NCBI GenBank assembly: GCA_030248225.1
Contig: JASANE010003531.1
Span: forward strand, 52,143 to 116,142
Direction of reading: 5' to 3'
Length of the DNA stretch: 64,000 nt
Source of the DNA: Trileptium ribeirensis
Lineage: Eukaryota > Nematoda > Enoplea > Enoplida > Thoracostomopsidae
Each line of letters starts with the position of its first letter. Positions within the stretch are counted from its first letter, which is position 1. Made by a program: the position numbers and the translations under genes. The notes beneath the pieces were generated by a model. The model searched no databases. It had not been told where the DNA came from and saw only the letters and a list, made by a program, of their open reading frames with translations. This document shows, in pieces, positions 11,740 to 22,960 of the stretch.

Positions 11740-11945
11740 TCGACCAAAATTTCGTTTAATCGAAATCAATTGAAATTTCGTGTAATCGAAAACGATGGAA
11801 ATTTCGCTTAATCGAAATCGACCGATTTGTGCACTTTATGGACGTGAATGTATATGTCATGACACATAAGTTGTCTACTCAAACTAAACGGAATTTCGTT
11901 TAATCGAAATTAATCTAAATTTCGTTCAATCGAAATCGATCGATT
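11740..11945. repeat. ~25-bp hairpin minisatellite (TTTCG/CGAAA)
   Basis: Units of the form AAATTTCGNTTAATCGAAAT start near 11,747, 11,773, 11,799, 11,891 and 11,917, so spacing is 24-26 bp within two clusters. Each unit is itself a near palindrome (ATTTCG...CGAAAT), so the array can form a series of small stem-loops. It lies just outside hAT copy 1. Confidence 0.8.
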
Positions 11946-11979
11946 TTTTGCTCTTATTTCTGGCCGTGACTGTATAATA

Positions 11980-13240
11980 TATTTTGGGTTTCATGGGCCC
12001 GTTGAAGAACCTTTTTTGACTGAACCCTGCAGATTAAATAATGACAATAAAAACTCACCATTTTCAGCTACATTTGTGGATGAATTGCTCTTCAAAATGA
12101 GGTCAAGAAACATTATATCTTGAGTGGTTGTGTAGAAAGATATTACCATTTTCATATATTCTGGGTCTGTTGGGCCCATTGTTTGACCCAAATCCTACAC
12201 CTTAAAGAGAATCACATAGCAAAGAATTATACGCAGCCTTATAGAGGATTATTTGCTCTACAAAACGATCTCAATTTCGCTCAAATATATACATCTTTTG
12301 TCAAGTTACAACAAGTAACATGATTTTTGATCCCATTGGAACCCGACATGAGAATCTTTGGCTCGGTTTTCGCATCAAGATGTTAGAATCGGGCTTATCA
12401 ATCCACCCAGCCTAGCTCCGACGAACTAATAACTTGTCTTATCGCCAAGTTGGTGAATTCTAAACGTTACACATGTAATCTAGAGAGATGTGCACAGCTA
12501 TATATTGAGCATTAAATTACTAAATGAGCCACTGAATATCAGCCACGTTGCACCAAGACTTGTGAAGATATATAGATTATTGTGTTCAGAAATTTCAAGT
12601 ATATACATGGAGGACGATTTGCTCAGCAAAAATACGACCAAATACACCTACATAGCTTGAGTAGCTGCTGATATATTATAATTTTAGTGTATTTTGTAAC
12701 CCAGGGGCCCACTGAGAAACCCTTTTGGACACAACCCTGCAGCAAAATAATAAGAATATCAGCACGCTAGTTGCAGCTATTTTGAGACTGAATTATTATA
12801 CAGAATGAGACCAAATATATCTATATACCTAGAGCGGTTGCGGAGATATTACTTTCGTGTATTTTACGTCGCATGGGCAAATTTCAGAACCCGTTTTGCC
12901 CCGAATACTGCATTCTAAGAGAACCGCACTGATTTATAGACTTACCTGCTCTACAAAATGAGCCCAGTTCGCTACCCAACCCAAACTTTTTGGCCCGTTT
13001 TTTTCGGGGAAGATGTTCGAATCTGGCTTTGCGCATAACTAAATGGCACGAATACAGATTTCAAGCTTTCAGATAAGCTATAGAGCGCGTCAATCCGCCA
13101 GCCGAAGATGAGTTATGCGTGTCACCTCCAAAAAACCTAGAAACGGGCACCGTCGAAATTTACCACCCTGGCCAGTGAGAATTCTTTGCTTCGCAGGTTT
13201 TACTCATTCAGAATTCAAAATCAACCTTCCTACCTGTTGA
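11980..13240 (+). repeat. Degenerate tandem array, ~176-bp period, merging into repeat family X
   Basis: The block TTTTGGGTnTCATGGGCCCA and relatives recur near 11,987, 12,162, 12,335 (weak), 12,690 and 12,870, that is at 175-180 bp or multiples. Each unit also carries a CTGCAG-containing block (AACCCTGCAG) and CTACAAAATGAG...GAGCGGTTG..GAGATATTAC. Units are highly diverged. At 12,330 and 12,945 they run into family X blocks, suggesting family X is a longer form of the same sequence. Confidence 0.65.
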
Positions 13241-13309
13241 AAATGTAGCCGAGGTCGAGAAACATATAAAATAGTTGATTCCTCCATCTTACTGCCATAT
13301 AATGTTAAA

Positions 13310-13580
13310 TAAAAAATATCGCTTGTTGAGTTACACTAAATAACGTGATTTTTGGGACCCTTGGGGACCCGAACCGAGCCCCTTTGACCTGTTCTTTGGA
13401 GAAGATGTTAGATACGGGCTTCGCGCCTAACAAATGAGCTATTGCCCGAATCAATGCGCTCAACCGAAATTGAGATATGCACGTCATTCTAAAGACCAGG
13501 AAACAGCCACCGTCAAAACTCCGGCCTGTGAAAATTCTTCTCTTCGCTCGATTCACTCACTCCGAATCAATAACAAATTA
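13310..13580 (+). repeat. Interspersed repeat family X, further copy
   Basis: It carries, in order, TTGAGTTACACTAAATAACG, GACCCGAACCGAG, GAAGATGTTAGATA, GGGCTTCGCGCCTAAC and TTCTTCTCTTCGCTCG. These match the copy at 5.1-5.45 kb block by block. No coding capacity is present. Confidence 0.75.
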
Positions 13581-13584
13581 AGGA

Positions 13585-14330
13585 TTATTAAATAAATGTT
13601 GATCACCAACCAGAAGTGTTGGATATGATGACAATCTCCGCATATCGATATAAATTGGCGATTTTTGCCCAGATTTGAGAACAAACTCGCCAAAGCAAAT
13701 GGTTTTGGCAGATCCATAAAAACTCATTATTAGATCATCCATTACGTAGCTTGGTTGGTTGTAATATTAAAGTTTTAATACACTGACTGTAGCCATTATA
13801 AACTAGTAACTCTATCGAAAGGCATAGGTACACCCACCTCTTTTGCGTGCACAGCCAATCAGCTCTCGATAGCATACGTCGATATACTATATGTGGATAT
13901 CACAGAATACCACACAAGATGAACAAAACTAACAACTGGGAATAAGTTTCTAATGCCCGAACCCCCCCACCCCCAAGTGAAAGATATCAGCTGCACAGGA
14001 CGTAACGGTAAAATTAATAATTTTGGATCGATGAAACATGAGGCGCCATACCCCCGTACCCATAGAACCATGGATCGTAGAGCAAAATCAACACCAACAG
14101 TCAGCTTCCCATGCCTGAAAACCCCAAGTGAATCTTTGCAGCCACCCAAGACGTCAGAACAAATTTCCGAAGTTTGGGTAGAGGAACCACGCGGGTGCCA
14201 TACCTCAAACCCCATGAACCGGAGCTTAATCGAAAACAAAAAAAGACATCGGATTTTGTCATTTTACTATGAAATAAAACCAGACAGAGAAAAAATTCGA
14301 AAGTTAAGACAAAAATAACCTTGCTTACGT
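13585..14330. other. Unassigned DNA with an open frame of unknown nature
   Basis: The plus-strand frame 13,953-14,318 (121 codons, proline/lysine-rich, no recognisable domain) overlaps an equally long minus-strand frame. Neither has support as a gene. The 19-mer GCGCCATACCCCCGTACCC occurs at 14,043 and again at 14,390. Confidence 0.4.
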
Positions 14331-14409
14331 GAAGGGTACTACAATGAGTTAAAAACATTTATTTTGCTCTCGGACCCCGAACCTTGGGAGCGCCATACCC
14401 CCGTACCCC

Positions 14410-16740
14410 ATTTTGAGGCCACTGGAATTTCCTTGGTATGATGGACTCGATGTCGTTGATCGGGAACCGATTTCGTTATTGCCCGGCAATTTTTGTAGAT
14501 TGCGATCGCATCGTTTAATTTGCGCGTCGTTTTTTATCGTTTTATTATTGAATCGGCTCTTCTTTGTGCCCCGATTATCGTTAAGTGTGGATTGTCGTTG
14601 GTTAAAGTGGTCGGTTTGTCGGCGTAAATTCCTTTGAGTTCTGTTTGTTGATCGTTGTTTTTGTTACGCCAATTGTCTCCGATTGTTGCTTCATCAATTC
14701 AATGAACAGCATTATTGTCGGTTGCACCGGTTGTATTGTAATAATTTGTCACACCGATTGTTATTGCGTCGGTTCGTTATTCGATAGCGTTCTTTCCACT
14801 GTCGTTAAATTGACTTCTTTAAACGTATCATTGTCGATTGTTTTTAATTACGCGGTTGTATCGTGATGTGTTTGTCCCACCGATTGCACCGATTTCTTTT
14901 TCGTTATTGTCCAATTATCGGTCCTTTGTTTGATCTCGTTATCGGTTCTTTTTGTAACGATGTCTTTGTTGTTTCGTTCATCGTCAGCTACTTCATTTTA
15001 GAGTTTATTGCTTCTTTTCCCATCCCATTGACCTTTGTCCGAAGGTTTCAATACCCCTGGACAGCGGACACCGGTCCTTTCGTCCTTCATATTCGTACTT
15101 CTTGGTCAACTAAGACAAGGCGAGGAAGCAGACGCCCGGGCGACTAGTCACCTTCTCCACCTGGTTGTGTTGTTATAGTTGTCTTGTTTTTTGTTTGCCA
15201 ATTGTAGGATTGTTGTTTTGACTACTGTTTGCTAATTCGATCTCTGGTCACCGATTCCTAAGTCGAATTCGTTTGGTTCACCGATTGTACGATCATTCTT
15301 TCGATCACTGATTAGTTCTCCGGTTGTTTGTTTCTTTGGTTCACCGATTGTTGATTATTTTTTTATGATTCTCAGCGAACTTATTTGGTCGTCAACTAGC
15401 AATCTTCTTTCGCTGTTGTCTTAGAAGCTGCTCGCTTGGGTTTACCATCCGGCGCGTTGTCGTTGTGCTCCGATTTGTTTTGTCGCTCGTTGCGCCACTT
15501 CTTTGCGTCGTTTACGCTCCACTTGATGTCTTTCTTGCCTTGCTTTTCTCTTTTTGCGATAACTGCGTCCATCATTTCCATCTTTTCGCTGAAGACCTTT
15601 TAGATCGGTTTATTATCCGCCAATACGTGCCATCCTAGTAGATTTGCACTTGGCTCGTTTATTACAAATTTCTTTGCTGGATCGCTTTTAACGCTTCGGC
15701 CAACTTTTCATCAATTTATTCATCTTTGATTTACTTTCGAATCACGCGTCCGATTGGTTGCCATAATGCTCTATCTAGTCTCGTCTCTGATGTGTCCACT
15801 TTTCTCGTTCTTCCTATCTTTTGCTTTTCTCGCAGTCTTTTTTTCTTTCGTGCTTTCCCGTATATTTCCTTCTTTGTCCACAAAATATCGTTTTCACCAT
15901 ACCGTGAACAATAAACGAACTCTTGTTTCTGCTTCAGCTCCACTCTTGCCACAATGTTAATATCGAATCTGTACTTTGCTGCTTTTTTCCTCACCCCTTT
16001 TAGTGAGCGATTTGTGTTTCCATGGCGTTGTGTTTTGACTTGAAGCTTGTTCCATTCTTTGGGGATTTCTTTCTTTTTCTTTTGGCTTCGTTTCTTTTCG
16101 TTGATGGTACTGTACTGGAGCATACCATATTCGATATTCTTTCTTCTTTCTTTTCTCACGTATTGATGGTGCTGTCCTCTTCTAACTACCAGTTCTCTGA
16201 ATTCACATTATGTTCTTGCTGGCAAATAATAACGTTTCAGTTCGTTTCTCCAACATGCACCTTCTGGATTTCTCGATCCTGGTCGACTGTATTAGCGTCT
16301 TCGTTCCGAAGACTTCTTCCGACGCTCAGATTGTTGAGAGTTATCACGCCAACTTTCTGTAGACTCAAGTTGAGAAAACCTTGTTCAGCTGTTTTTCAAG
16401 TTTTGTGGATCGTCCTATGGAACTCTTGAGCATTTATGTGTACCTTGTTCTTTTCTGGTTTCTTTCGCCAATTCTTTTGGTTGTTTGGGAGTCCCTTCTT
16501 TGTTTCAATCGAAGAGCGACTACGATCCGGCGCTTAGTCTGTCGCCTTATTTTCTTTCATTTTTCTTAATACTTCCACGAATGATAATTGCTCGTGCCCT
16601 TCGTTACTGATTTCTTCAAGTATGGACGCATCGCTTAGTATGGTTTCTACTTTCGGATCATTCACCACTATCTGTTGCTTCTGGCCAACTTCTTGTGTTG
16701 GCTCTTCGGTTTCTTTTTGGTTCTTCGAACCTGCAGCTGC
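14410..16740 (-). pseudogene. Charged, low-complexity distal part of the gag-only element
   Basis: Downstream (minus strand) of the gag segment, the frames are rich in Lys, Arg, Glu and Gln: for example 16,534-16,743 (KNQKETEEPTQEVGQK...) and 15,731-16,159 (long K/R runs). They are interrupted by stops and frameshifts. I see no protease, reverse transcriptase or integrase motif. It may be the tail of the same polyprotein or a diverged non-coding 3' region. The C/F-rich plus-strand frames here are its mirror image and are not genes. Confidence 0.4.
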
Positions 16741-16749
16741 CAACCTTTT

Positions 16750-17249
16750 TCAAAAGTCATCTGACGCAGCTGTTTCTAAGAATTCTTCTTTCAGCTTTGC
16801 GTTTTCTTGTACTTCTGCCATCATTATCCGTTGTTGCTTTTCTCGTAATGCGGCTTGACCCATTCTCACAAACTTTTCTGTCTTTTCTTCTTCCGATATG
16901 ACTTCTATTTTCTCTAATTCTTTTTGAGTGTTCTTTCTTTGCTCCACTCCGCTCGATCTCGTCGGTTGAGTGTTCGGTTTTTCATTTTGTGGGTTTGATC
17001 GATTGGATACCACTCTATATCGGCTTTGATTCTGTTGTTGGTTCCCTGTTCGCATTCCCCTTGCGTTTGGTTTTGCATTGTTCGTGGAGCATTGTTCTGT
17101 TCTTCGTTTGCGGTTGTATTGGTTGCTGTGTTATTTGCGCTGGGTTTATGATCTGCGGGGTTGCTTGTTGCGTTCCCATTTGTCCATAATATGGTTGTAT
17201 AGGTTGCTGATAGTTCTGTATCGGCATTATCGGCGTCGGCATTGTCCAT
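16750..17249 (-). pseudogene. Q/N/P-rich tail of the gag-like polyprotein
   Basis: Overlapping minus-strand frames at 17,015-17,242 (YQQPIQPYYGQMGTQQ...) and 16,750-17,055 are glutamine-, asparagine- and proline-rich. The second ends in a helical charged segment (EEEKTEKFVRMGQAAL...). The frame has to change between them, so the gene is broken. It follows the capsid-like domain directly. No CCHC zinc knuckle could be found. Confidence 0.5.
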
Positions 17250-17815
17250 GGTTATAACATTGGTTGTATTTGTAACTGCGGTGATTCATTGGTTGATTAT
17301 CCCATCGTCGTGGTCGCCAATGCGTTTGTGGCCTTTGTGCCCTCAGATGCCGCATCTGTTGTGCAACAGTCGATTTTGTTTTGCTTGTACTCGTTTGATT
17401 GGGTCGGCTCGATTGGATTTCTCGATACTTCGGTCGCTGTTCACCTGTGCTTTGAAGCCCTTGATTGATTTGTTGGTTCAAGTTCTCGACTGCTTCGGCT
17501 TTCTCCGTTAACGCTGCAAAAGTCTCTTCTTTTGCAGCGCACAAATGATTCTGGATTTCGTTCTTTAATCCCGTGATCAGTGCGGACTCGAGGACCTCTT
17601 CAACGATTGATTCAGGTATTCCTTTTGCGGTCAAATTTCGCGCTGTGTACACTCGTAGGCCATCGACAAAATCTTTAACCGTTCCTACTTGCTGTAAGCT
17701 TTGCAAAGTGTTCATATGGTTCGTCAACGCTTTTGGTAAGTCGAATCGTTCTCTGAATTTCTTTACTAATTCACTATAATTGCTAAGTTCTTTAGCCTTT
17801 TCGAGTGTTAATACC
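17227..17815 (-). pseudogene. Retrotransposon gag capsid-like domain (Ty3/gypsy-type)
   Basis: On the minus strand an open frame runs from about 17,815 to 17,227. Its early part has FRERFDLP, then LQSLQQVGTVKDFVDGLR, ARNL, and ALITGLKNEIQNHL followed by a coiled-coil-like tail. The pattern of a short L-Q-x-G-T-V block, an FVDGL-type helix and a GL.(N/P).I..H. helix matches the retrotransposon gag domain of Ty3/gypsy-like elements, whose product assembles the particle shell. The following residues become Q/R-rich (RPNQTSTSK...). The frame is intact over this domain but broken on both sides. Family-level assignment is an inference from motif spacing. Confidence 0.6.
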
Positions 17816-18083
17816 TACAAATATCCCTCCGCTTTTCCACGCATTTTAGCTTTCTGCACTCAGAGCTTTTATTGCTGTCATCGATGCCATCTTGAGCTAA
17901 TGCTTTTTCGTGTTTTTCGAAATTTCTCGAAACTTTTGTCGCCTTGTATGCTTGCAGATTTCGGACCTCGTTTTCCATTTTGACCATGATCGCTTGACCG
18001 ATTAATTGTTGCGTTATGTTCGGAATTTGGGGCGGTTCTTTAGTCGCCGCCTTGATAACAGCTTGGATTAGTTGTTGGTTCAT
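17808..18083 (-). pseudogene. N-terminal helical part of the gag-like protein
   Basis: This 91-codon minus-strand frame (start ATG at 18,083) reads ..QLIQAVIKAATKEPPQIPN.. then MVKMENEVRNLQ and a charged tail, predicted helical. It precedes the capsid-like segment, which lies in a different frame, so at least one frameshift separates them. I infer it belongs to the same polyprotein. On its own it matches nothing I know. Confidence 0.45.
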
Positions 18084-19386
18084 TTGTTCTTAGCTCGTTA
18101 TTTTGTTGTCCTCCGTTATTGATTTGGTTTACTGGTACCGTTACGTGCTGCGGTTGTTGAATTTGGTACGCATATGGCGTTGCTGTTGCCATCGGTGCTT
18201 CCGGGTTGATCATTGAATTATTTCCAATAAACGAAATTTGGTTGTATTATGGAGCCACTAGGGTTGTGCCGTTGTATCCGTATACTTAGTTCTGTGTTGC
18301 ACCGGTTGCTGTTCTTGGGTTTTGGCTCCTTGTGCTCGTTGTTTGTGGCGCACCGAAATTCGTTACTACGTATTGGGCTTGCGTTTGATTGTTAGTGTTC
18401 GCCATTTGGATTGCACCGAACTATGCTATTGCGTAAGCTACTTGTGCTTGATTGGATGTATTTACCGATTGCCTTGCACTAATTCGTTCTTGATTTGCAC
18501 CGAATCGTATTTGATTTGTATGGATTCGTTCTTTATGAGTGCGAATTGATCGCAATTTATGTCAAATTGATAACGGTTTAGAGTGGTTCGCACTGCATTG
18601 ATCTCGGTTTGTATCGTATTGATCCAAGTTTGCATTCGGCTGCGGTTGAGTTAAACCATATGTATCTGGGTTTGCACTGAATCGTTGCATGCAAGCGCTG
18701 AATGCACATAACTTGCATCATTTTGATCTCAGTTTACATTGAATCCCGTTTGGCTTGCATCAATTCTTTCTTTGTATATACCGAATTGATCGCAATTTCT
18801 GTCAGTTTGTTCATGGTTTGAATTGAATCGCGTTGATTCGCCCTTTAAGTGTACAGCATTGCTCACAGTTTGAGTCGAATTGATCGCGGTTTGGATTGAA
18901 TCGCGTTTGATTCGTATCAATTCATTCTTTTTCTACGCCGAACTGGTGATAATTTGTATCGTATTGGTCGCTGTTTGTGTTAAATCGCATTTGATTTTTA
19001 TCGAGTCGTTCTTTTTGTGCACCGAATCGTTCGAACTTTGCATTGTTTTCGTCGCAATTTGGGTTGAATGGCGTTTCATTTGTATCGATTTGTTCTTGAT
19101 ATACATCGAATTTATTTTGAATTGCACTGATTTGGTCGCAATTTACACCATATAGATTATATTGATCTCCGTTTGCATGTAATACTGTGGTTTTGCCCGA
19201 ATCGATCTTAGTTCGCATCGGTGTGATCGTGGTTTACATTGAATCGCCTTTGATTTGTATGGATTCGTTCTTTATGTACACCGATTTGGTCCAAATTTGA
19301 GTAAAATTGATCGTGGTTTGGATTGAATTGGTCACCGTTTGTACTGAATCGTTATTGGTTTGTATCGATTCGTTCTTTGGTTGCAC

Positions 19387-21075
19387 CTGAAAAACTCACT
19401 TTGCTTTCCGCTGGCACATCTTTTCGAACAATAATTTATCACTGCGACCTTGCCGAAACAGTGGCTTACAACCACGTTGTGCCAGTATACAAAAAAAGAG
19501 ATTCGTCGAATCCCCTCAATTACCACCCAATATCACTGATATCCAATTGCTGCAAAATCATGGAATATACCGTAAATGACCACATCACATCCTTTCTTGC
19601 TCAGCATAACATTATAACTCCTAATCAACATGGTTTTGTTTCAAACAAGTCAACTGCTTCAGTGTATGAAAGATTGGTGCACTATAGTAAATGAAGGAAA
19701 CTACGTCGATGTGGTTAACCTTGATCTTGCAAAAGCTTTCGATACGGTTCCGCACAAAAAGTTACTTGTAAAGCTATCTAATTATGGCATAATAGGTCAA
19801 CTACTAGACTGGCCTCGAGCTTACCAAGCTGATCAGGAAATCTACGTAAAGGTTAATTATTGTTTTTCTGAGGAACGGACAGTAACGTCAGGATTTCCTC
19901 AGGGGAGTGTTCTTGGTCCTACTTTGTTTGTTCTGTATATCAATGACCTTGTTGTAAAGTTAAATAATGTATATACTTTGTAAATTGTATGCTGATGACG
20001 TAAAACTTTATGTTTAGCTGAAACAACATAACCTCATATCGCCGCCGATAATCTTAGGCGAGCAATTAGTTATGTTGATTCATGGGCCAACGAATGGCAA
20101 CTTAGCTTACCATATGCTAAATGTACAGTACTCCATACAGGATCTAAAAACAACAGAATTTCAAATCGTAAACCACAGTCTAACTATAAACACATATCAA
20201 AGATCTGGCAGTCTCAGTGTCTAATCTGCTCAAGCCAGACATTTACTGCACCGTTATATGTATGAAGGTCTATCGTATTATTAACATGCTATTTCGTTGT
20301 TTCAGAAACTCTAATTATAACCTTCCTTTGACTGCTTTAATGTCTTATGTAGTCCCAATCCTAAAATATACATCACCTGTATGGTCGCCATGTACAGTTG
20401 TAAGTATCGATAAGCTTGAAACTGTTCAACGATATTTTACGAAACGTGTTTTTGCCAGAGCACGCCGGCCGTACGCTTTGTATTTAGACAGGCTTAAGTA
20501 TCTCAACTTAAAGCCCTTAGAGTTGAGACGCTTGCATAATGATTTAGTAGTTGTTTTCAAGTCAGTTAGAAATTTTGCTGCTGGATATAAGGACCTGTTT
20601 GAACTGTCTTGTGTAACTTTCACAAAAGGTCATTATCTTAAAATTAAGAAACCACAATACAAACCTTACGCTTTGGATCATTTTCTAACTGCTCGAATTG
20701 TAAATGCATGGAACCAACTACCAGTTAGGATAATGAATCAACCATTAATTAATGCGTCTAGGCCAGATAATTTCAAGAAACTACTCGATAAAGTTGATTT
20801 AACCAGGTTTTTAAAATTTGATCGAAATATGTAATCAGAAATATAAATCGATTTGCCCCCTTTTTCTGATTTAATTCGTTTATTGACTGGTCTTGTAATT
20901 CATGTTTATTTAGATTTGTGCTATATATATGTTGTGTTATATTTGCATAAGGCTGGCAGAGTATGTTGCAGTCAGGCTATTCCTAATGGTTGGCTCGCGA
21001 CGATGGACTTAACTAGCAATACCCTTCACGCTGTAACATCCAATGAACTGTAATAAACGTATACTACTACTACCG
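19387..21075 (+). mobile_element. CR1-like LINE, 5' truncated
   Basis: It starts inside the reverse transcriptase domain, ends in a short TACTACTACTA tail and has no endonuclease, as expected for a 5'-truncated CR1-group insertion. The surrounding Q/N repeat stops at GTTGCACC before it and resumes with GAATCGCGTTTGATT after it. Uninterrupted monomers elsewhere read GCACCGAATCG, so the insertion point is defined to within a few bases. The element has few disruptions. Confidence 0.8.
19430..20834 (+). pseudogene. CR1-like reverse transcriptase, lightly damaged
   Basis: Frame segments 19,430-19,690, 19,640-19,980 and 20,217-20,834 together carry the RT motifs in order. These are VVPVYKKRDSSNPLNYHPIS, QHGFVSNKST, the catalytic block VNLDLAKAFDTVPHK, GFPQGSVLGPTLF.LYINDL, then LYADDVKLYV near 19,984-20,015 (the second catalytic aspartates). 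The terminal 205-codon segment has the CR1-type Y..P.LKY.SPVWSP and NAWNQLP motifs and ends at TAA 20,832-20,834. About three frameshifts or stops interrupt it. An intact enzyme copies the element RNA at the nicked target. Confidence 0.85.
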
Positions 21076-22079
21076 AATCGCGTTTGATTGGCGCCGGATC
21101 GGTGTCGGCTTTCGTCATTTCGCACGTGATTTGCACCGGGTTGATTTTCGTTCGCACCAATTTGATCTCGGCTTACATTATATTGCGTTGTTTGATCTGC
21201 ACCGATTTCGTTTTGATTTGTATCAATTTGGTCGTACTTCGCGCCGTATTGATGTCGATTTTGATTATATCGCATTTGTTTTGTGTCGAATTGACCATTG
21301 TTTGTATTGAATCGAGTTTGATTTACATCGATTCTTTCTTTACTTGCATAGAATGAATCGTAATATATGTTGGATCGGGTTTTGTTTGCATTGGTTCGGG
21401 TCTGGTGTGCGCCGAATGGGTCGTAATTTGCACCGTATTGGTTTCGGTTTGCGTTGTACTGCTCGTGGTTTACAATGAGTTGTGTTTGATTTATGCCAAT
21501 TTGTACTTTATTTGAATCGAATTGATTGTAGTTCGTATCAAACTGATCGCGGTTTGTGTTTTGTTTGGTTTACATTTTTTTAGATTCGATTTGCACCGAT
21601 TTGGTCGTAGTTTGCATAAACTTGATCTCGGTTTGAGTCGGATTGCGTTTGGTTTGCATTGATTCGTTCTATATTTGCCCCGAATTGCTCGTAATTTGTA
21701 TCAATTTGATCTCGGTTAGGATTGACTCGGATTTGGTTTGTATCAATACGTTCCTTATATGTACCGAATTGATCGTAGTGTGCGTCAAGTTGGCCACGGT
21801 TTGGGTTGGATCGTATTTAATTTGCATCAATTTGGTTTCCATTTGCACCGAGTCGTATTTGATTTGCACCGAATCGGGCTTGATTTACGCCGGTTTGAGC
21901 TTGATTTACACCGATTGCTCGTTTTGATTCGGGTACACTTGAATCAATTTCTTGGATTGTATCTTCCAGTTCGGTCGTTGTACTCAAGTTTGTCGTTATG
22001 CCGTCGGGAAATAAGTGGTCGCCTTATTTTTGCGTGTGTTTATCCTTTAGCAACGATGCGATTCGCTTAGAGTGGTGGT

Positions 22080-22960
22080 GTGTACTAGCTCGATTTACCC
22101 TGATGTTAGATAACTGAGCACCAAAAGCAGCAAGTGAAACGTTTATTTAAAATATGAAAATACAAATAAGGCACAGTTCTTTAGCACCACAATGGATTGG
22201 ACTATGCTTATCGCCGGTAATTTTTATTTCTTTACACCTCGATAACTTCCAAGATTTTAGCTAGATCTTTCCCGACGAAGCGATACAACGCTCTGTTCTT
22301 TTGGCTCTGAATTATCTATTTTCTATTAGTGAAAGCTTAGGTATTGCTAATTCTATTAATCTTCTTTTGAGATTTACACCCTTCGCCCCCGGATGGCAGA
22401 CGAAGGTGCGAGTATCTGATTACATCTACTTAGATCCTTAGAATTACGCTAAGTACCGACCTTATTTAATAGGATACCCCCAGACGGCTGACATACCGCA
22501 TTAAATAATAATATAGTGATTAAGAATTTAGTTAGCTGACTTTATTACTGCTGTTATGAGTTCATACAGTTGGCCCCCGGACGGCTGGTCACTGCAGTGT
22601 TATTTAAATACCTTTGCTTAGAATTACGGTAGTATGAACTGTTATATTATAGCTGTCCCCGGACGGCTGACGAACTATGCTATTATAAAAACTAGTAGTG
22701 GCGAGCTACTATCCAGTTATTTTCTCAAAAGCCTCGATCCCCGGACGGCTGACCAAATTGGTAGTTGCGGATGAAGTGACTCGATGGGGTAACCTATTCC
22801 ACACCCCTTACTCACCCGGTCTTCTCAAGAATAACACCACTTGCTAAGCCGCCCCGGACGGCTGCCGCACTTAACAAGTGATGCTACTTAACTCTGAACC
22901 CCCTAATCTGCTCTCCCTGGTAATTTCTCACTCGACGCTTTAGGATCGAATTTGCAAATA
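22080..22960 (-). repeat. LTR of the complex retroelement family, minus orientation
   Basis: The reverse complement aligns with the plus-oriented LTRs at ~36.1-37.26 kb and ~41.9-42.77 kb. Shared blocks include GAGTAAGGGG next to TTATTCTTGAGAAGACCGG, the repeated CCGTCCGGGG ladder, and AATAAA followed by a short TTATCT block at the 3' side (AAATAAACG at 22,141-22,149, minus). The gag-like and Q/N-rich sequences lie downstream of it on the minus strand, so it is most simply their 5' LTR. Exact ends (TG...CA) and a primer-binding site could not be fixed. Confidence 0.65.
22386..22864 (-). promoter_or_regulatory. Ladder of six CCCCGGACGGCTG motifs in the LTR
   Basis: The motif (minus strand CAGCCGTCCGGGG) begins at 22,386 (variant CCCCCGGATGGCAG), 22,477 (CCCCCAGACGGCTG), 22,574, 22,657, 22,739 and 22,852. 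It is separated by 82-113 bp and is far better conserved than the DNA between. It could be a repeated protein-binding site or an RNA element in the LTR. Its function is not known. Confidence 0.7.

Larger units (their letters stand above)
18100..22050 (-). repeat. Q/N-rich protein-coding tandem repeat, interrupted by a LINE
   Basis: On the minus strand the DNA is an array of diverged ~84-105-bp units (28-35 codons). They read as KERIDTNQ-type blocks followed by FN.N.DQ and a second DQ.GA motif. Clear units lie at 18,729-18,920, 18,922-19,218, 21,009-21,275 and 21,669-21,869. The composition (Asn, Gln, Asp) resembles prion-like assembly regions. The array sits between the minus-strand LTR and the gag domain, so it is probably the N-terminal part of that polyprotein. 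Stops and frameshifts are frequent. A CR1-like LINE interrupts it at 19,387-21,075. Confidence 0.6.

Noticed and set aside
13953..14318. 121-codon plus-strand ORF as a gene
   Set aside because: No domain, no splice context, and an equally long frame lies on the opposite strand.
14410..17190. Cys/Phe-rich plus-strand ORFs
   Set aside because: They mirror the Lys/Gln-rich minus-strand gag-like frames. The composition is what antisense translation of that region gives.
18880..19155. Hydrophobic plus-strand ORFs (Cys/Ile-rich) as membrane proteins
   Set aside because: They are the antisense of the Q/N-rich repeat. The periodicity explains their openness.
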